From Gnetum montanum (Eukaryota; Streptophyta; Gnetopsida; Gnetales; Gnetaceae), in assembly GCA_015680685.1 (NCBI GenBank), contig MNCI01015499.1, positions 2,034,786-2,098,785 of the forward strand: DNA of 64,000 nt, given 5' to 3'. The notes beneath the pieces were generated by a model. That model did not search any database. It saw only the letters and a list, made by a program, of their open reading frames with translations, and was not told the origin of the DNA. Positions within the stretch are counted from its first letter, which is position 1. Each line of letters begins with the position of its first letter. A program made the translations under genes and the position numbers. Shown in pieces: positions 1 to 12,104 of this stretch.

Positions 1-488
1 TTAAAGAGTTCTACCATTGTTGACCAACATCGTATTAAATTTGGTCTTAACAATCTATACCATACTTTTGCTTGGCCAATGAGTGTCATGGGAAAGAGCT
101 TAAGTTTTTGCCACTCATTATCAATGTTGTTCCACATACAGGCATCATAGAAGGCTTGTAAATGTTGATACGGATCTAAGTCATAGCCTCCTGAAAAATG
201 AGGGAAGTTGTTTAAATTGAGCCTGGGTAGATGACTCTCTTTACGATGCCTACGTGAAATACGAATAGCCTCTTGTATTTGCGTTAAGCTTGTAGTGGCC
301 AATAAGGGTTGATTGTCATCAGGTAAGTTATACTTTCGTGTGTTGGGACGATGTTGCCTTCGTTCATGTTTATAAGAAACCCCCACTTCAGGTTGTGTAC
401 TCCAATCTTCATCATCATATAGTTCGTTGGTTCTCCAATGAACTTCCTCACTAGGTGTGGCATTATCGTAATCTTTTAGGAGAGGCAT
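1..488 (-). CDS. gag of element A, 5' part (runs off window)
   Basis: An open frame reads leftwards from ATG at 488 to base 1 with no stop, giving 162 codons. The start lies about 120 bases downstream of the PBS, as expected for the first ORF of an LTR retrotransposon. Residues from about 95 onward carry the plant Ty3/gypsy capsid block, with FSGGYDLDPYQHLQAFYDA followed by WQKLKLFP and GQAKVWYRLL. The gags of elements E, G and H have the same block, but this copy lacks the N-terminal HxDEYVP domain seen at their start. Gag would form the virus-like particle that packages element RNA. This is the only uninterrupted gag in the window, so element A is probably younger. The rest of the element lies outside the window. 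Confidence 0.8.
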   Translation of the reverse strand, partial: MPLLKDYDNATPSEEVHWRTNELYDDEDWSTQPEVGVSYKHERRQHRPNTRKYNLPDDNQPLLATTSLTQIQEAIRISRRHRKESHLPRLNLNNFPHFSGGYDLDPYQHLQAFYDACMWNNIDNEWQKLKLFPMTLIGQAKVWYRLLRPNLIRCWSTMVELF

Positions 489-610
489 GGTTGTGAAGTT
501 GTGTGTGAATTTATATGTGACTTTTAATAATTATTTCTTTCTAAAAGATATATCGTTAATTCCTTTATAGCGACCTTGTATGATATAACTAATATGGATA
601 ACTAGTATCG

Positions 611-628
611 TCCCCAGCAACGGCACCA
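611..628 (-). promoter_or_regulatory. Primer-binding site of element A
   Basis: On the minus strand it reads TGGTGCCGTTGCTGGGGA, one base after the LTR end. It is the Asp-tRNA-like PBS type known from Athila/Tat-group plant elements. It fixes the orientation of element A as minus. Confidence 0.8.
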
Positions 629-629
629 A

Positions 630-1426
630 TGATGAGTGGCGAGGTACCCCTACACTCAACCATATGAATACGAGCGTTACACGTGCGATTTGGTTGAACT
701 TTGCAGATGGACTAGTTGTGGCATCTAGACAGTTAGCCTTAAATTGCAGTTCGCTATCTTCCCACCTGGACTAGTATTAGCTTTGTCACGTATGGTTTAG
801 TCCAGAGTGAGGTGTATGATGGGTTTCTAACCTAATGCTACTCTTGAAAACAGTGGAAAGTAATATTAAGTAAGCTAGGAGAGAAGGGTGAGAGATTCTA
901 ATCTAGCCTAAATGCGATGAGCATCCATTCCTTGATTATCCGTACACATCTTGGACTTCGTGCACGACTACCACTGGGATTACCAAGCGCAGATCCTAGG
1001 TACGTTATTGGGTTACCAAGTAGTGACACTTAAATGCTTGTAATCAAGTCGTACTCATTCTGTGTTTTAACATGAGTTTAAGGGTGAGAGAGATTAACTA
1101 GGAAAGCAGTAAATAACAATTAATTAAATGATTAATCTAAGTGAATGTTACAATGATGAAGTAATCTCGATCTTTATTGCCGGTCATGTGCATGTCCAAG
1201 TACGTCACACTCGAATAAAGGATGCTATACAACTACATTCACCACACTGCGGGCATACACGAAGAGGAAAAGGGTTGAGAGAAAGAAATGAAAACACTTA
1301 AACTAAAACTGACTTACTGACTCCTAATGATCTCTAACTTATTTGTCTACCTCTTATTTATAGATGAAGAGATAGGCCGCGATATTGCGTATGCGATAGC
1401 GCGGTCGCCCAAATGACGACTCATCA
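630..1426 (-). mobile_element. 5' LTR of element A
   Basis: This 797-bp LTR is bounded by TGATGAG at 630 and CTCATCA at 1420-1426. Read on the minus strand it has a very short U3 of about 64 bp, then a TATA box (TATAAATA, complement at 1355-1362), and a hairpin with a poly(A) signal (CTTTATT...AATAAAG ends, 1172-1220). The PBS follows at 611-628. The outer end holds GC-rich GCGATA words unlike the matching part of the other LTRs. The second LTR is outside the window, so no target duplication can be tested. Confidence 0.85.
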
Positions 1427-1560
1427 CCAAGTAACATTACCATTTATTCCACTTGTGCAACATGCTCCCTAGTATAGTACACCTCAAATTTCCATGCCAA
1501 CCTATGTACCATTGTAACCCTTTTTTACCCTCTCACAATCCCATTTTGGATAACCCTACA

Positions 1561-1764
1561 ATTCCATCAATTCTTGGTGTTCCACCTAAATTAATGCTTT
1601 TACTATAAGACCTCATGTCCCGGCTCTAAGTGAATGAAGACCAAACATGAAAAGCCACATGCAAAATTCCATCAATTCTTGGTGTTCCACCTAAATTAAT
1701 GCTTTTACTATAAGACCTCATGTCTAGGCTCTAAGTGAATGAAGACCAAACATGAAAAGCCACA
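1561..1764. repeat. Tandem duplication, unit about 105 bp
   Basis: The segment starting ATTCCATCAATTCTTGG at 1561 is repeated from 1666 with only a few changes. No N is present here, so unlike the N-flanked duplications elsewhere this one looks genuine. No function is visible. Confidence 0.85.
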
Positions 1765-1829
1765 ACATTGCATGGGGGTAGTCCCATAGTATCAATTGCA
1801 CATCTGCTCATTGACCCCATCAGTCCTTT

Positions 1830-2260
1830 GATTCCTCTTGGTCAAGTTCCGGTCAAGTTCCCAAAGCTGTTTCATTGCCAAATTTTACTAAGCATAATGA
1901 AGAATTTGATCCTATGAACCATGTCATTACCTTTCGCAATGAATATATGCTGTCGGCCAAATATCCTCATACCATATTACGCAGTTTCCTAACTTTGTGA
2001 CAGAAAAGGTGCTAGTATCGTATCGGGCCTTGCCTCCTGGGTCTATAATCAATTTGGAGCAACTCTTCACATCCTTCGCGGAGAGGTTTAAGTGTAACAT
2101 TAGTAAAGGTAGAACTCTGCATAAATTATTAGCCATCTAACAGGCCCCTAATGAATCCATCTCGAAGTTCATCTCACGATGAACCTCTACAATGATGGAG
2201 TTCACTCACTCATCAATTACTTGACTACTTGATGGAGCTCACTCATCAATTACTTGACAA
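1830..2260 (+). pseudogene. gag capsid relic of an old Ty3/gypsy element
   Basis: Around 2005-2180 one plus-strand frame reads as a retrotransposon gag. Visible pieces include YRALPPGSI, LEQLFTSFAERF and QAPNESISKF, which match the usual LPPGSI...F..F...Q..ES layout of plant Ty3/gypsy capsids. A TAG interrupts it just before QAPNES and flanking parts change frame. No LTR, PBS or pol belonging to it is visible nearby. It could be part of the element into which F inserted, but this cannot be shown from the window. A roughly 35-bp direct repeat (CTCACTCATCAATTACTTGA twice, about 2205-2260) follows it. Confidence 0.6.
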
Positions 2261-4212
2261 CTACTTGCTAGACATTTTTGAAGGGGCTGTGAACAACTAC
2301 TGTTGGCACATTTAACCATTTAACCATTAAATGGAACAGGCTCTATAGGTTGTGACTCTTGGAGTTATACATTTTAATGGACATGAAAGAGAAGGCAGGG
2401 TTGCTAAAGGTGAAGAAAATGAGGTCAGATTTTTGCTACCCGCAGTGATAGTCTCTTTTTTAAAAAACATTACACATATTGGGAATGTTGCCACTGAATT
2501 GTCCATGTTGAAGACAAGTAGAGGATTTGACACAGGCTCTTTGCCAACATTACTGCACAGAGAAATTTCAAAAAGGGGAAATAATATAAATGATTTTGAT
2601 CTTTCCATCAAACCATGGTAAAGGAGGATTATGAATTACATGGATTTTCCCCTCATTCTCATGTCCATGAACATGAACATTTGCGGTTTCCAAATTTACG
2701 CATTAACGTGGATTCTTAGTTTTCCTTCCCAACACATGTAGAATGTTTTACATTTGCTGCAAATGCTTTCAAAGAGTTTGATAAATACGAAATAGAATGC
2801 TTGGACTGTGCAAATCAAGAATTTGAATGACAAAGTTCAGTATAAAATTTACATTCTATATTCAATCTTGAAGCTTTAAACCATGGTTATCTGCCCCGTT
2901 GACGGGACACCATACAGAGAAAATGTACTTCGAGCTTCAGATAATCATTGTTTGAAATCACCAAGAAAGAAAGGAAGGTCACTATCTCCCGATGCAGATT
3001 CAAATGAAAAGAAGCCTCTTTGGTTGGTCCAAATCCTAGTCTGTATCAGGCTTTTGACAATCTAGGAGAACAAAAAATCTCCTTCTTTCTGCAAAAATAA
3101 AAAATAAAGAAAAAATTTTAAAAAAATGAAATTCAAATTGCCTTTAAAGGTCGACTTCAATGATCTACCAAAAGGGTTGAATGCAGTATGGATTAATACT
3201 ATGGAACAAAAGATGCTTTCAACCGAGCTCAAGCTTCTAAGAATTTCAAACGAAGAAATCAAAATACAGCCTGTTCAACAAAGGTTTCTGCAACCGATTG
3301 TAATGTGGAGATCATCAAGGCAGTGAACCTTGCTGTTGCCGCCGAATTTAAAAAATTTGTAATTCGCATGTTGGCAACACCAGACATTAGGCCAAACATC
3401 CTGGTTTAAACCCTTTAAAGCTCCAACGGCTGTTGCTGTTCCTACTTCATGGCGTCCAGATCCTCCATCGATGCCTTCGCTACCGTGACTGTCTTTTTCT
3501 TCAAATACGGCTTCGAAGACATGGAGGGCGTGATGACGATGATACTTGTAGAAGATGCAAGACGTGGGCAGACCAACAAGGTTAACCATGGCACAAGGCT
3601 GAGCTTGACTGCCGTGATGCCCATGGTTGAAGGCGACTTGTTGGTAAACGGATCACCGCCGTAGTTCAACATCCTTTTCACCTTTTCTTATGGATGCGTG
3701 TCTCTTAATTTTATTTTATTTTCTTGTGTTGATGACTTTGGGTCTCCAACCTCTTGGCCTATAAGGTGCTGCAAATCACGTTGAAGGAAATAAAAAGGAG
3801 AATGATTTTCCAAAGAATAATAATAAAAATAAAATAAAAGAAAGGTTGTTAATCAAGAAGAAAAGGAGATTATTAGGCACGACACTTGCCAACCATGGTT
3901 CAAATTTCTCATAAAAGTTATTGCTTCTCATAATGGTTATGAGTTAATATCCTATATATTTGTAATTCACTTTAACTTTTTATGATGATTGTAACTATCC
4001 TAAAGTCACTTTAAAAGGGCTTCAAGGGTGAGAGTTTTTTTTTGGGGCAGGGGTGTGTGTGTTGAGATATTTCAAGGGGTGGGGGTGGGGAAGAAGAAGA
4101 TACTTAGAAAAATATTGAAGATTGTAAAGCATGGATTGCTAAAGACATCAATTTGGTTGCTTTATTTTAATCTTGCGAGTTCTTTTCTTCCCATTTTGTT
4201 TTAGTTGCCTAG
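2261..4212. other. Unassigned sequence between gag relic and element F
   Basis: There are short open frames on both strands (for example 2352-2621 plus, 3126-3326 plus, 3449-3664 plus with overlapping minus frames). None has a domain I recognise. The part around 3400-3660 is more GC-rich and is open on both strands, so it may be an old coding fragment, but I cannot choose the strand. A G-rich, T-rich tract lies at about 4020-4100. Confidence 0.4.
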
Positions 4213-5048
4213 TGATGAGTGGTGAGGTACCCCTATGCCCAACCATACGAATCACAAAGTGTTCACGCACGATCTGATCGAATTCTGTGGACTTTATAGT
4301 TTCTGGTGTACTAGTCTTCTAGGCAATAAACCTTGCCCTAAGGTTGTTCGTTGTCTTTTTGATTACACTTGTGGAGTACAAAGGTATGGTTAAGTGAAAT
4401 CACGACATGTGATTTTTATCATTTTATATTTTATGTTCTTTGGTGCTTTGAAGAAAGAGATAAAGTAATTTAATGACTAATCTAAATTAACTAACTGATT
4501 GATCTCTAGCTAATCCTAACATAAGCATCTGATCCTACTTTCCATACATGTCCTGAACCCATGTATCCATTGTTGGGTTACCAAGCGCTATACCACTAGG
4601 TGCACCAAGCAATAATGTTGTTGAGATTACCTAGCGAATACATGTTACACTCGAAGCAGTCAAACTTATGTATTTAATCTATCTAGCTTATCTTACTTCA
4701 TTAGCTTAATTACTGAAAAACATTAAATAATTAACTAAAAGTATTAAATGCATAAATAAATATCTAAACGATCTAGAATGCTATAAGGTTTATCAAGAAG
4801 CTCATCTTTATTGTTGTACACATTGTTGTGCTCAGGTACAACAATGCTCGAATAAAGATTTGTACACTAAATGACTCTTGCTGTGGGCACTCGGGAAAAA
4901 TATTCTAACTTTCAAATAAACAAACTGCAAAAGCTCTACTATTACTATGAATCTGATGCCATAAATGTAGCTGGTGAGTATGTATTTATAGCAAAAATCA
5001 AACCTTGCGTCGACTGGGCCACATCGACGAGGCCCAATTGACGGGCCC
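4213..5048 (-). mobile_element. 3' LTR of element F
   Basis: It starts with TGATGAG at 4213 and matches the 5' LTR at 43085 along its length. The TATA box complement is at 4983-4990. The CTTTATT...AATAAAG hairpin is at 4806-4857, with perfect 10-bp inner arms (ATTGTTGTAC/GTACAACAAT). The inner border is eroded: the expected CCCATCA is missing and the sequence runs from a GGCCC-rich stretch straight into the purine-rich TCATGGGGG complement (about 5048-5056). Confidence 0.8.
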
Positions 5049-5283
5049 CCATGACTAAATGAAAACTCGTCCTTGAGTCCTTTACAAAATTGGAAAGGTA
5101 TGGGATTATTGATTAACTCTTAATAAAACAAAAACAAATTGACTTGACAAAACTAAGTGCCCAAGTGTACAGATCAACACATTACAAAAATTGCGATGTT
5201 CATGATACAAAATTGAATACCATGACATGACTCTTCAAAATTGGATAGCACTTCCTTTGATGGCATGAAGTTGATGGAGAAGG
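5049..5283 (-). other. 3' terminal non-coding block of element F
   Basis: This links the extra ORF to the 3' LTR. About 130 bp next to the LTR is shared with element G (around 35333-35470), including the minus-strand words AAGGACGA and TTTTCATT. Being kept next to the LTR in both copies, it probably contains the plus-strand priming region. Confidence 0.5.
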
Positions 5284-8181
5284 TCAGGTAGTCCTAGGCA
5301 GTGGTGGCTCTTGAGGTTCTGAGGGACCTTCATTGGCTTCAGGCACATGTGGCGGTTGAGGTGGCTATGGCTATCCTGCTGCTACTACAACTTTTGGCAG
5401 GAGATGACAGGCATCCAGCAATGCCTTCATTTTCTCCTCCTTACCCTTGGGATCGTGCACCATCCACACAGCTTCGCCAATGTGGGTAGGAACGGGCACA
5501 TTTCGAGGATAGGGAATTGTTGGAAATAGCTCCTTAGCGTTAATGAACTAGGCAACAAATTGTTTGCGCTGGATGTTGAATGCCTTAACTGTGTCTTTCA
5601 ACTTTTGGTCATAATTCATTTTCTAGACCAAGTTCTTGGCAATTGATCGTTGATTCATGAATCATGCCCTAAGAACTTCAAGTTTAGCATTTACTGTCTC
5701 AAGCTTTTGCTTGGTGTCTTTATGGTGCTTGAACTCAGCCTTGTATAGCAAGTACAAGCTAGCCACTTATTTTTTCAATTTTGACAATGGTCATTTGGCA
5801 GTTAGCATCGCCAGGTTTGCATAGCAGAGATTGGCCAATTCCATGTCTTTTATCATTTCTTCAATTTGCAACTCCTTTAGGCAGATCTCTGCTTTGTTAT
5901 AGGCATTAATCCCATCAATGATGGGCTGCTATACTTCTTTTCCTTGCTAGAGTTGGTAGAGGGCTTCATTTACTTTTGCCTTAGTCATTTGAATATGTTT
6001 CTCATTTACCTCCTTTTGTAAGCCAACCTGGTCTCTATAGTAATTTTTAACTCTTTCAAACTTAAGAGCCTTATTCTTCTAGGCGGTGATCTCAACGACA
6101 AACTTTTGGCATAAGGTTCAGACTTCCTTCATATATAGATTTTGATTCTTCATGGTCAATTTCCTCAACTCGGTGTTTACCTTGGTGAGCTACTCCTATT
6201 TTTGATGAATGGATTCATGCATCTGTTATTTTTGTGCATCAACATTGTGTAGGCGATGATTTTCAGTGGTCAATGATTCATTTTCTTGGCACATCTGAAC
6301 CAAGTCCTTTTGAATCGAGTAGGTTTTTGCTTCTACTATGGATTGGTTGAAGATGGCCATCATTGTTTGCTCCTTAGCTTTTCTGAATCGTTCTTGAAGC
6401 TATTGAAAAGCTTCATCTCTAGTGATTATTGGGATAAGGAGTGTGAGATCAACAAAATGAGCATGTAGTTCAAAACTTTCCATGGCCAAGCATTGGTTTT
6501 GTGCTTGGGCCGTTTTAAGTTGCCCCTCTAAGATGATGCAGTTGCCCTTTGCTTCCAACAACTCCAAATGGGTTGCAATAATGTTATTCAGAAAATCAAA
6601 GTTTTCTAGAATTAGTTGCCCGATCCCCACCACTTAGTCCAGCAACTCTTCATGTTGAGTTGCATTCAATCTTTCGCTAACCATGCCTACAAATGTCTAC
6701 ACATCTTGAAGTGCATATACGTTTGGTAAAGATGTCGCAGGTGCATTAAGCACTTCAACAACTCAATTAGTGACTACTTTAGCAGTGGTCTTTTGCCCTT
6801 GGTGCTGCATTACCAATATAGTTACCCCTTTGCCTTCCTCCAAATACACCAAAAAGGAGGCAACATTCCCAAAGATTTCTGGGAATAAATGGTGTTGAGA
6901 TAATGACATCATCACCTCTTGGGCATTGGGATTTGACCTCATGGGCAACTACGTTCTTTGGGTAGAGAATATTGACCCACCTCTTTTCATTTGGTTGGTC
7001 AATATCCAAATGGGTTTGCACCACTTGTTCTTGCACATTGCTCTTGCTCACATAAGAGCTGCTCTAGGATTTCACACAAGTGCTCAATGACTACGCGAGC
7101 CTTTGATATTGTTTCTTGAGTAGGTGGTGGAGGTGGTAGCTACTACTCCCCTTCTTGAGTCACGAAAGGTATCTTGTCCTTCATTATTTTAGACCACGAG
7201 GCCAAAGGAGCATGCTTGATTGTGTCATTTGCATAGAAAATGATCCTTGCCCTTTTACAAAGTTTCTAGATGAGGCATGGAAAAGGCAGGGTTTTTTTTC
7301 CATGTTCATTTTCTTTAGAGTGCTTCTTAATCTCTAAATAGATCAATTATAGAAGGTTTATTGGAAATCTCTTACTTAGAGAAAAAATGCTTGGGTAGAA
7401 AAGGTAGTCACCTTGTTGTGCCTCATCATTGGATTGAGATGGTAGGCAACTATTTTGAAGTATATGTGTTTCGTCAATGCGAGCGTGTCGTATTCTTTAC
7501 GATCAATCCCATAACACTATTGAGTCCACTTCTTTTTGACCTTAGGATCACCTTGTTTTGATAGCTTTGCTAGTTGTGTCCTAGTATTAGGCAACTTTAG
7601 CACTTGTGCAATAGCTTCAACCAAGTAGGACACTTGAATATCCTTGATTTTCACTGTGGAGCCTAGCCTTCTATTGTTCTAGAAGAGATATGTCTCTCCC
7701 ATGTACCGCTCCCTACTAGAAGTGATCACTAGACACATGGGAGAGGTTTGCAATTGTGTTTTCACCTTTGCTAGAGTATGCTTTAAAAATGGCCCGAAGT
7801 TTAGTTCCTAGAGAACTGAGCGTTGGATCTCATAGGGCTTGATGGTGTTAAGGTAGGCTTATGTTAGTGTGACTTCAAGCCTTGGTATGGGTCCTGGTGC
7901 TTCCCCTCACTGCGATTTTTCTAATGGAATTTCTTCTTCAAGAATCTGACAAATAGATTCTAGTTGGGCTCCTCTTGAAGAGGTCCCTTTGCATGGGTTG
8001 CCTCTGGTTGTTCTTGGGCTTGCCATTGTTGGCCCCTTCTAGTTCTGGGCTATTTATCCCTTGGTTGAGAAGGTCTTTCCTCCTGTTGGGCTTGTTTTTG
8101 TTAGCCCCTTCTAGTTTTGGGTTGTTTCTTCCTTGGTTAAGAAAGTCTTCCCTCCTATCGTTGTTTCAATCTTGGTGCCAT
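5284..8181 (-). pseudogene. Extra ORF of element F downstream of integrase: Q-rich start, long coiled coil, P-rich tail
   Basis: On the same strand as gag-pol, a decayed reading region runs from ATG at 8181 to TGA at 5284-5286, about 960 codons before frameshifts. The N-terminus is basic and Q-rich, with repeated PRTRRG-like units interrupted by TAG where Q is expected. The middle (about 7890-7400) is a mixed domain I do not recognise, with pieces such as YLVEAIAQVLKLPNTRTQL and KHIYFKIVAYHLNPMM. From about 6640 to 5560 it is rich in E, K, L and Q with the look of a long coiled coil (for example LELLEAKGNCIILEGQLK). The tail is proline-rich (PPQPPHVPEANEGPSEPQEP). Its position after pol is where Athila-type elements carry an env-like or additional ORF. 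No transmembrane segment is obvious. It is absent from deleted element G. Function unknown. Confidence 0.6.
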
Positions 8182-10168
8182 TTGTAATCACAACATGACC
8201 ATAGGTTAGCAATTGTTGTGTAATATGAAACAATTGTGATACTTTATCTTTCTAGGATAGTTATACTTGGCTAAGCTGTGATTATGATTGATTTAATCAA
8301 TTTTAATCATTATTTTATTTATGTTTTAATGTTAACAAGTCATTTTAGAGGGTGTTGGAATGGTTAACTCTTAGAATTTGATGATTTCATATCATTGTAT
8401 TCATTAATCCTTTGGGCGAGTTACAAAAATTTTCAAAAAATTTCATCAAAAACCTTAAGGTTTGCAGCCCCCATGATGAAGAGCTTACCTTTGGTAGCTG
8501 CAGGATTAAAGAACGAAGTGATTTGAACAAATGGTTGGGAAGTTATGGGCTCTAGAAGGTTATGGGCTTTGAAAAATGGCAAAAACTCCCCTTGTCTTAT
8601 GAAGCAAATAACAAAAAATTTCAAAGTACAAGGAGTTTTGAGTGAAATTGGGGTCAAATGGAAGCCCAAAAAGCCATGAACACAATGAAAATAGTAGAAG
8701 AGAGTTTTGGAGCTCAAAAATTTAGAAAATTGAGAAAATGGTGTGGAGAATGAATTTAATGAGAGGTTTAAGGAGCACTGAGTAGGATACATAATGGAAT
8801 ATGTGAAAGATAGTATTGTAGCAATGTCTAAAGTAAGGAACTTAACTCACCAAGCCAAAAGATATGCAAATGGGTGCTTTCCATAATAGGCACATGCCCT
8901 TTGTGCCCTTGCATAACCTCATGAAGGAGTCAGTGGGCCCTAGGGTTGATTAATGGTCATGAAAAGTTAAGGACCAGCTTAAAGAATCTATCCAAGAATT
9001 TCAATATATCAAACTAAGAAATTGAGCATAACATAGAACCTGATAGTGAGGTGAGTTATGGCAGCATAGATGGATGACTGAGAAGGTGGGATGGAATCCC
9101 GAATTGAGGTCATAAGAAATCCCTTGTGGAGTTGTGTTTAAAATGACCTGAGAAGATCTATCCTTAGTCTAGACCAGAACTAGCCTCTTTCAGTGACTAT
9201 GCATCGCCACTTTGAGATTGATCCACTTCCTTTAGACACAAGAGTGCTCCCACAAAACAACCACCATTCCATAAAGAGAAGAAGAGAGAAGTAGGAAGTA
9301 AGAGAGGGCGTTAGTTAGAGGAAACCTTTAGGCATGGGTAACATGTCTTTCTAGTCCCATAACTAGTGCTTGTAGCCCATTTATTTGTCTAAGGGGTGTG
9401 CTTTGAATTCCCATCATTGTTTTTGAATTTTTGGATGGAAACCACACCATGCAAAGACTTTATTTAACTTCTTATTGATGGTTGAAATGGAATTGTAAGA
9501 AGTCCATGAAAAACACTCAAGCACTCAAGTAAGTAGAAGAGTAAAAAGAGTATTGAGTTCCCTTGAAGTCACATCATGTAAAAACCTTTGAATCCTTTCC
9601 AATTTTAGAAACTACCAAGGTCATCAATTGATTACAAATTTCTTTAATGGAAGGTACCTCAAACTTCTAGAACAAGGAAAACCATAGAGTTGTTGGATGG
9701 GTGGATGATGTGGACTCATTGCTTGTTCCATGAAAAATAAACCATGTCATAGTTATTAGACATTAGAATTCAAAAATAGAAACTAGACATTGACAATCAC
9801 AACATTAAGCATAAATCATCATTAGTAAATAGCAATAGTTGCACTGTGTCCTACGGTAATTAAGCACTTTTATTAGCAAAAATGATGAAAAATAACACTC
9901 AAACAAAACAAAGTGAAATATATAGAAGAAAGTGTAAATTAATCAAGAAAGATAAAACATACTAACAATGTTGTAAAAAGATTAAGAAAATCAATAAAAC
10001 AAAAAACTAAAGAAAAAGGAAAAAATCAACAAAGTGTAAAATAAAAAGTGAAAGAATGATGAGCCATGTGGATGGTTAGCATGGATGGCCATCTCCCCCA
10101 TGATTGAGTTGGAAGGAGGAGATTTGAAAAATTGAATGTGGTTGTCCATCCGTAAGGGTATTTGTTGT
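8182..10168 (-). other. 3' untranslated region of element F after integrase (left of the C insertion)
   Basis: From about 8850 to 10168 this matches, in reverse, the 3' region of element E (62580-64000) and of element G (35850-37214). No coding domain is seen; the 119-residue frame at 8433-8792 has no counterpart in the sister copies. The conserved tract TCATGGGGGAGATGGC lies (as complement) at 10088-10103. Confidence 0.65.
10164..10168. repeat. Target-site duplication of element C, left copy (GTTGT)
   Basis: GTTGT directly precedes the TG of the 5' LTR and recurs at 28473-28477 directly after the 3' LTR. Both flanks are element F 3' region, and joining them restores F. Confidence 0.9.
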
Positions 10169-11947
10169 TGAAACACCACTAATTTTGGCCTAACACTTTG
10201 AAAAAAGAACGACTCAAGCCCTTTTGAGCATTCGGGAGGCAAAATTTGACTAAGGCATGCAACTCACGCTGGCTTGTCCTAGGCAACTCACGCTGGAAAT
10301 TCGTCACATTTTCCAACACACGCTACACTCATGCTACATACACGCTGGTGGCATGAGTCCAGCTTGACCAACTTTGGTAGCTCCAAAAATCAAGTCAAAA
10401 ATGGCCAAAATCTGAGAGTGCAAGCCATCCTCAATGGCCATTAATGTCTACTCCAAGTTTCAGCATTTAGAATTCAAATTTTAGGTCAAAAAGTGTACAT
10501 TTTCTCACACACGCTACAGCTCATGCTGCACTCACGCTGGTAGCGTGAGTCCAGCATGACCAACTCCGGGAGCCTCAAAATTGAGTCGAAATGACTTGAC
10601 TTCAAAGGTGCAAATCATCCTCAGGGTTCATGGTTGACAACCTCTAGTCCCAGCCTCCAGAATCTTGAGTTTCAGATCCAAAATTGCATGTTCAAGTCAC
10701 TCACGCTGTAGCCCATGTTGTGGACATGCTGGCAGTGTGAGTGCAGTGTGACCTATTGAAAATAGCTCCAAACCAGACACATTCAAGCTCAAATTCTAGA
10801 TTTCAGATTACTCTCAGGGTTAGACACATTTAGGCAATAGTTGCATTCAAGGAACAGACTTCAGAAATCAAAATTTGATGTCAAATGTCTTATTTTACCT
10901 CACTCACGTTGAGGTCATGTTGAGGACATGCCTAGCGTGAGTGCCCAGTGTGAGTGCAGCGTGAGTACACCTCACTCACGCTAGCAGTGTGAGTGCTGGT
11001 CATACCTGATCAAAAGCACTCCAAATGCACGTTGAGGACACGCTGCGACAAAATCAACTCAAGCTGGAAGTCCTAATCAGGTGGGGACGTCTCAAACAAC
11101 CACGGAACCACTCGAGTTGACATCCTGCAGCAGGCAAGTCAGAAATCCAGAAGTTTAAAGTGATCATTGTAAATTTCCATCATTTATCATTTGTCAAGCT
11201 CTTACGCTCTGAATTATATGTGCCATGAGCATAAGCTGGCTTGAGTGAGTTGTCACACGTTGTAAGATATAATGTACCTGGTCTAGAATGTAGCTTGCCC
11301 ACACATGTCCAACTTGCATACAGCTGTCCATTGGACACGTGTCACTTGATTCACTTTCCTCTCATCTTCCAGCCGTTAATTCCATTCTTGAATTCTGCAC
11401 CTGAGCCTGACCCAACCCTATAAATACCCTATCAATTCACATAAACAGGGTTGATAATTTTGAAGGTGGATGGGTTAGGAAACTCAGACCAACAATCGTT
11501 AGGTGCTTGGGCACACTTGACTCCTAGCATTCAAGCACTCCTGAAACATATCACATCACCCTGGGGCTTGACACTTGACTTGCCATCTACACATGTAGCT
11601 ACGCTTTGACTGGTGCACATCTTTTCTAAGTAATACAATATAGTTCATTTTGCCAACCATTATATTGTTTACTCTATTTTGCATTCAATTCACATTTTGT
11701 TTGCAATATTGTTTTGCAGATGTTTCTGTTTACATTTCGCGATCAGTTACGATAACCCCAGTGCAAGCCGTAGTTTACGCTCGGGGAAGTCCTTGGTTGA
11801 TTTGCGTGTAGACCATCCAAGGCACTTTGCCTTCGTTTTATTTTCCAACTTACCCTCAGGCGAAGGGAGGATCAGTTGTGTTTGCCCAACGATCTTTCGG
11901 TGTTTTTTTTCCCTTCCAGCCTTACACTAATGATTTAGGTCAGTACA
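10169..11947 (+). mobile_element. 5' LTR of element C
   Basis: The LTR is 1779 bp, from TGAAACACC to CAGTACA. It holds many copies of a CTCACGCTG/CAGCGTGAG word between about 10260 and 11050, upstream of a TATA box (TATAAATA, 11419-11426). The downstream part matches the 3' LTR and, at its very end, the solo LTR at 33915-35143. Confidence 0.9.
11419..11426 (+). promoter_or_regulatory. TATA box in 5' LTR of element C
   Basis: TATAAATA, with the same box at 27944-27951 in the 3' LTR. It separates the CACGCT-rich upstream part (U3) from R/U5 and is the likely core promoter. Confidence 0.65.
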
Positions 11948-11952
11948 GTAAA

Positions 11953-11972
11953 TTAGCGCTAGAAGGAGGGCC
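11953..11972 (+). promoter_or_regulatory. Primer-binding site of element C
   Basis: TTAGCGCTAGAAGGAGGGCC begins five bases after the LTR. It has the TTGGCGC-like start expected for a tRNA 3' end, with one G-to-A change. I do not assign the tRNA with certainty. Confidence 0.65.
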
Positions 11973-12104
11973 TGGCTTGTTGTCTGTCAAAAAGTTGACC
12001 ACACTACCTATCTAAATGCTACACAAACTAAGTGCTGATTAAAGTCCAGTGTTTAGACATAGCCAGATCAACTTACCTATCCTCTCCATTCCTAATACCT
12101 CATG

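Noticed and set aside
8433-8792. 119-residue minus-strand ORF
   Set aside because: Lies in the 3' UTR of element F, has no recognisable motif, and is not open in the matching parts of E or G.
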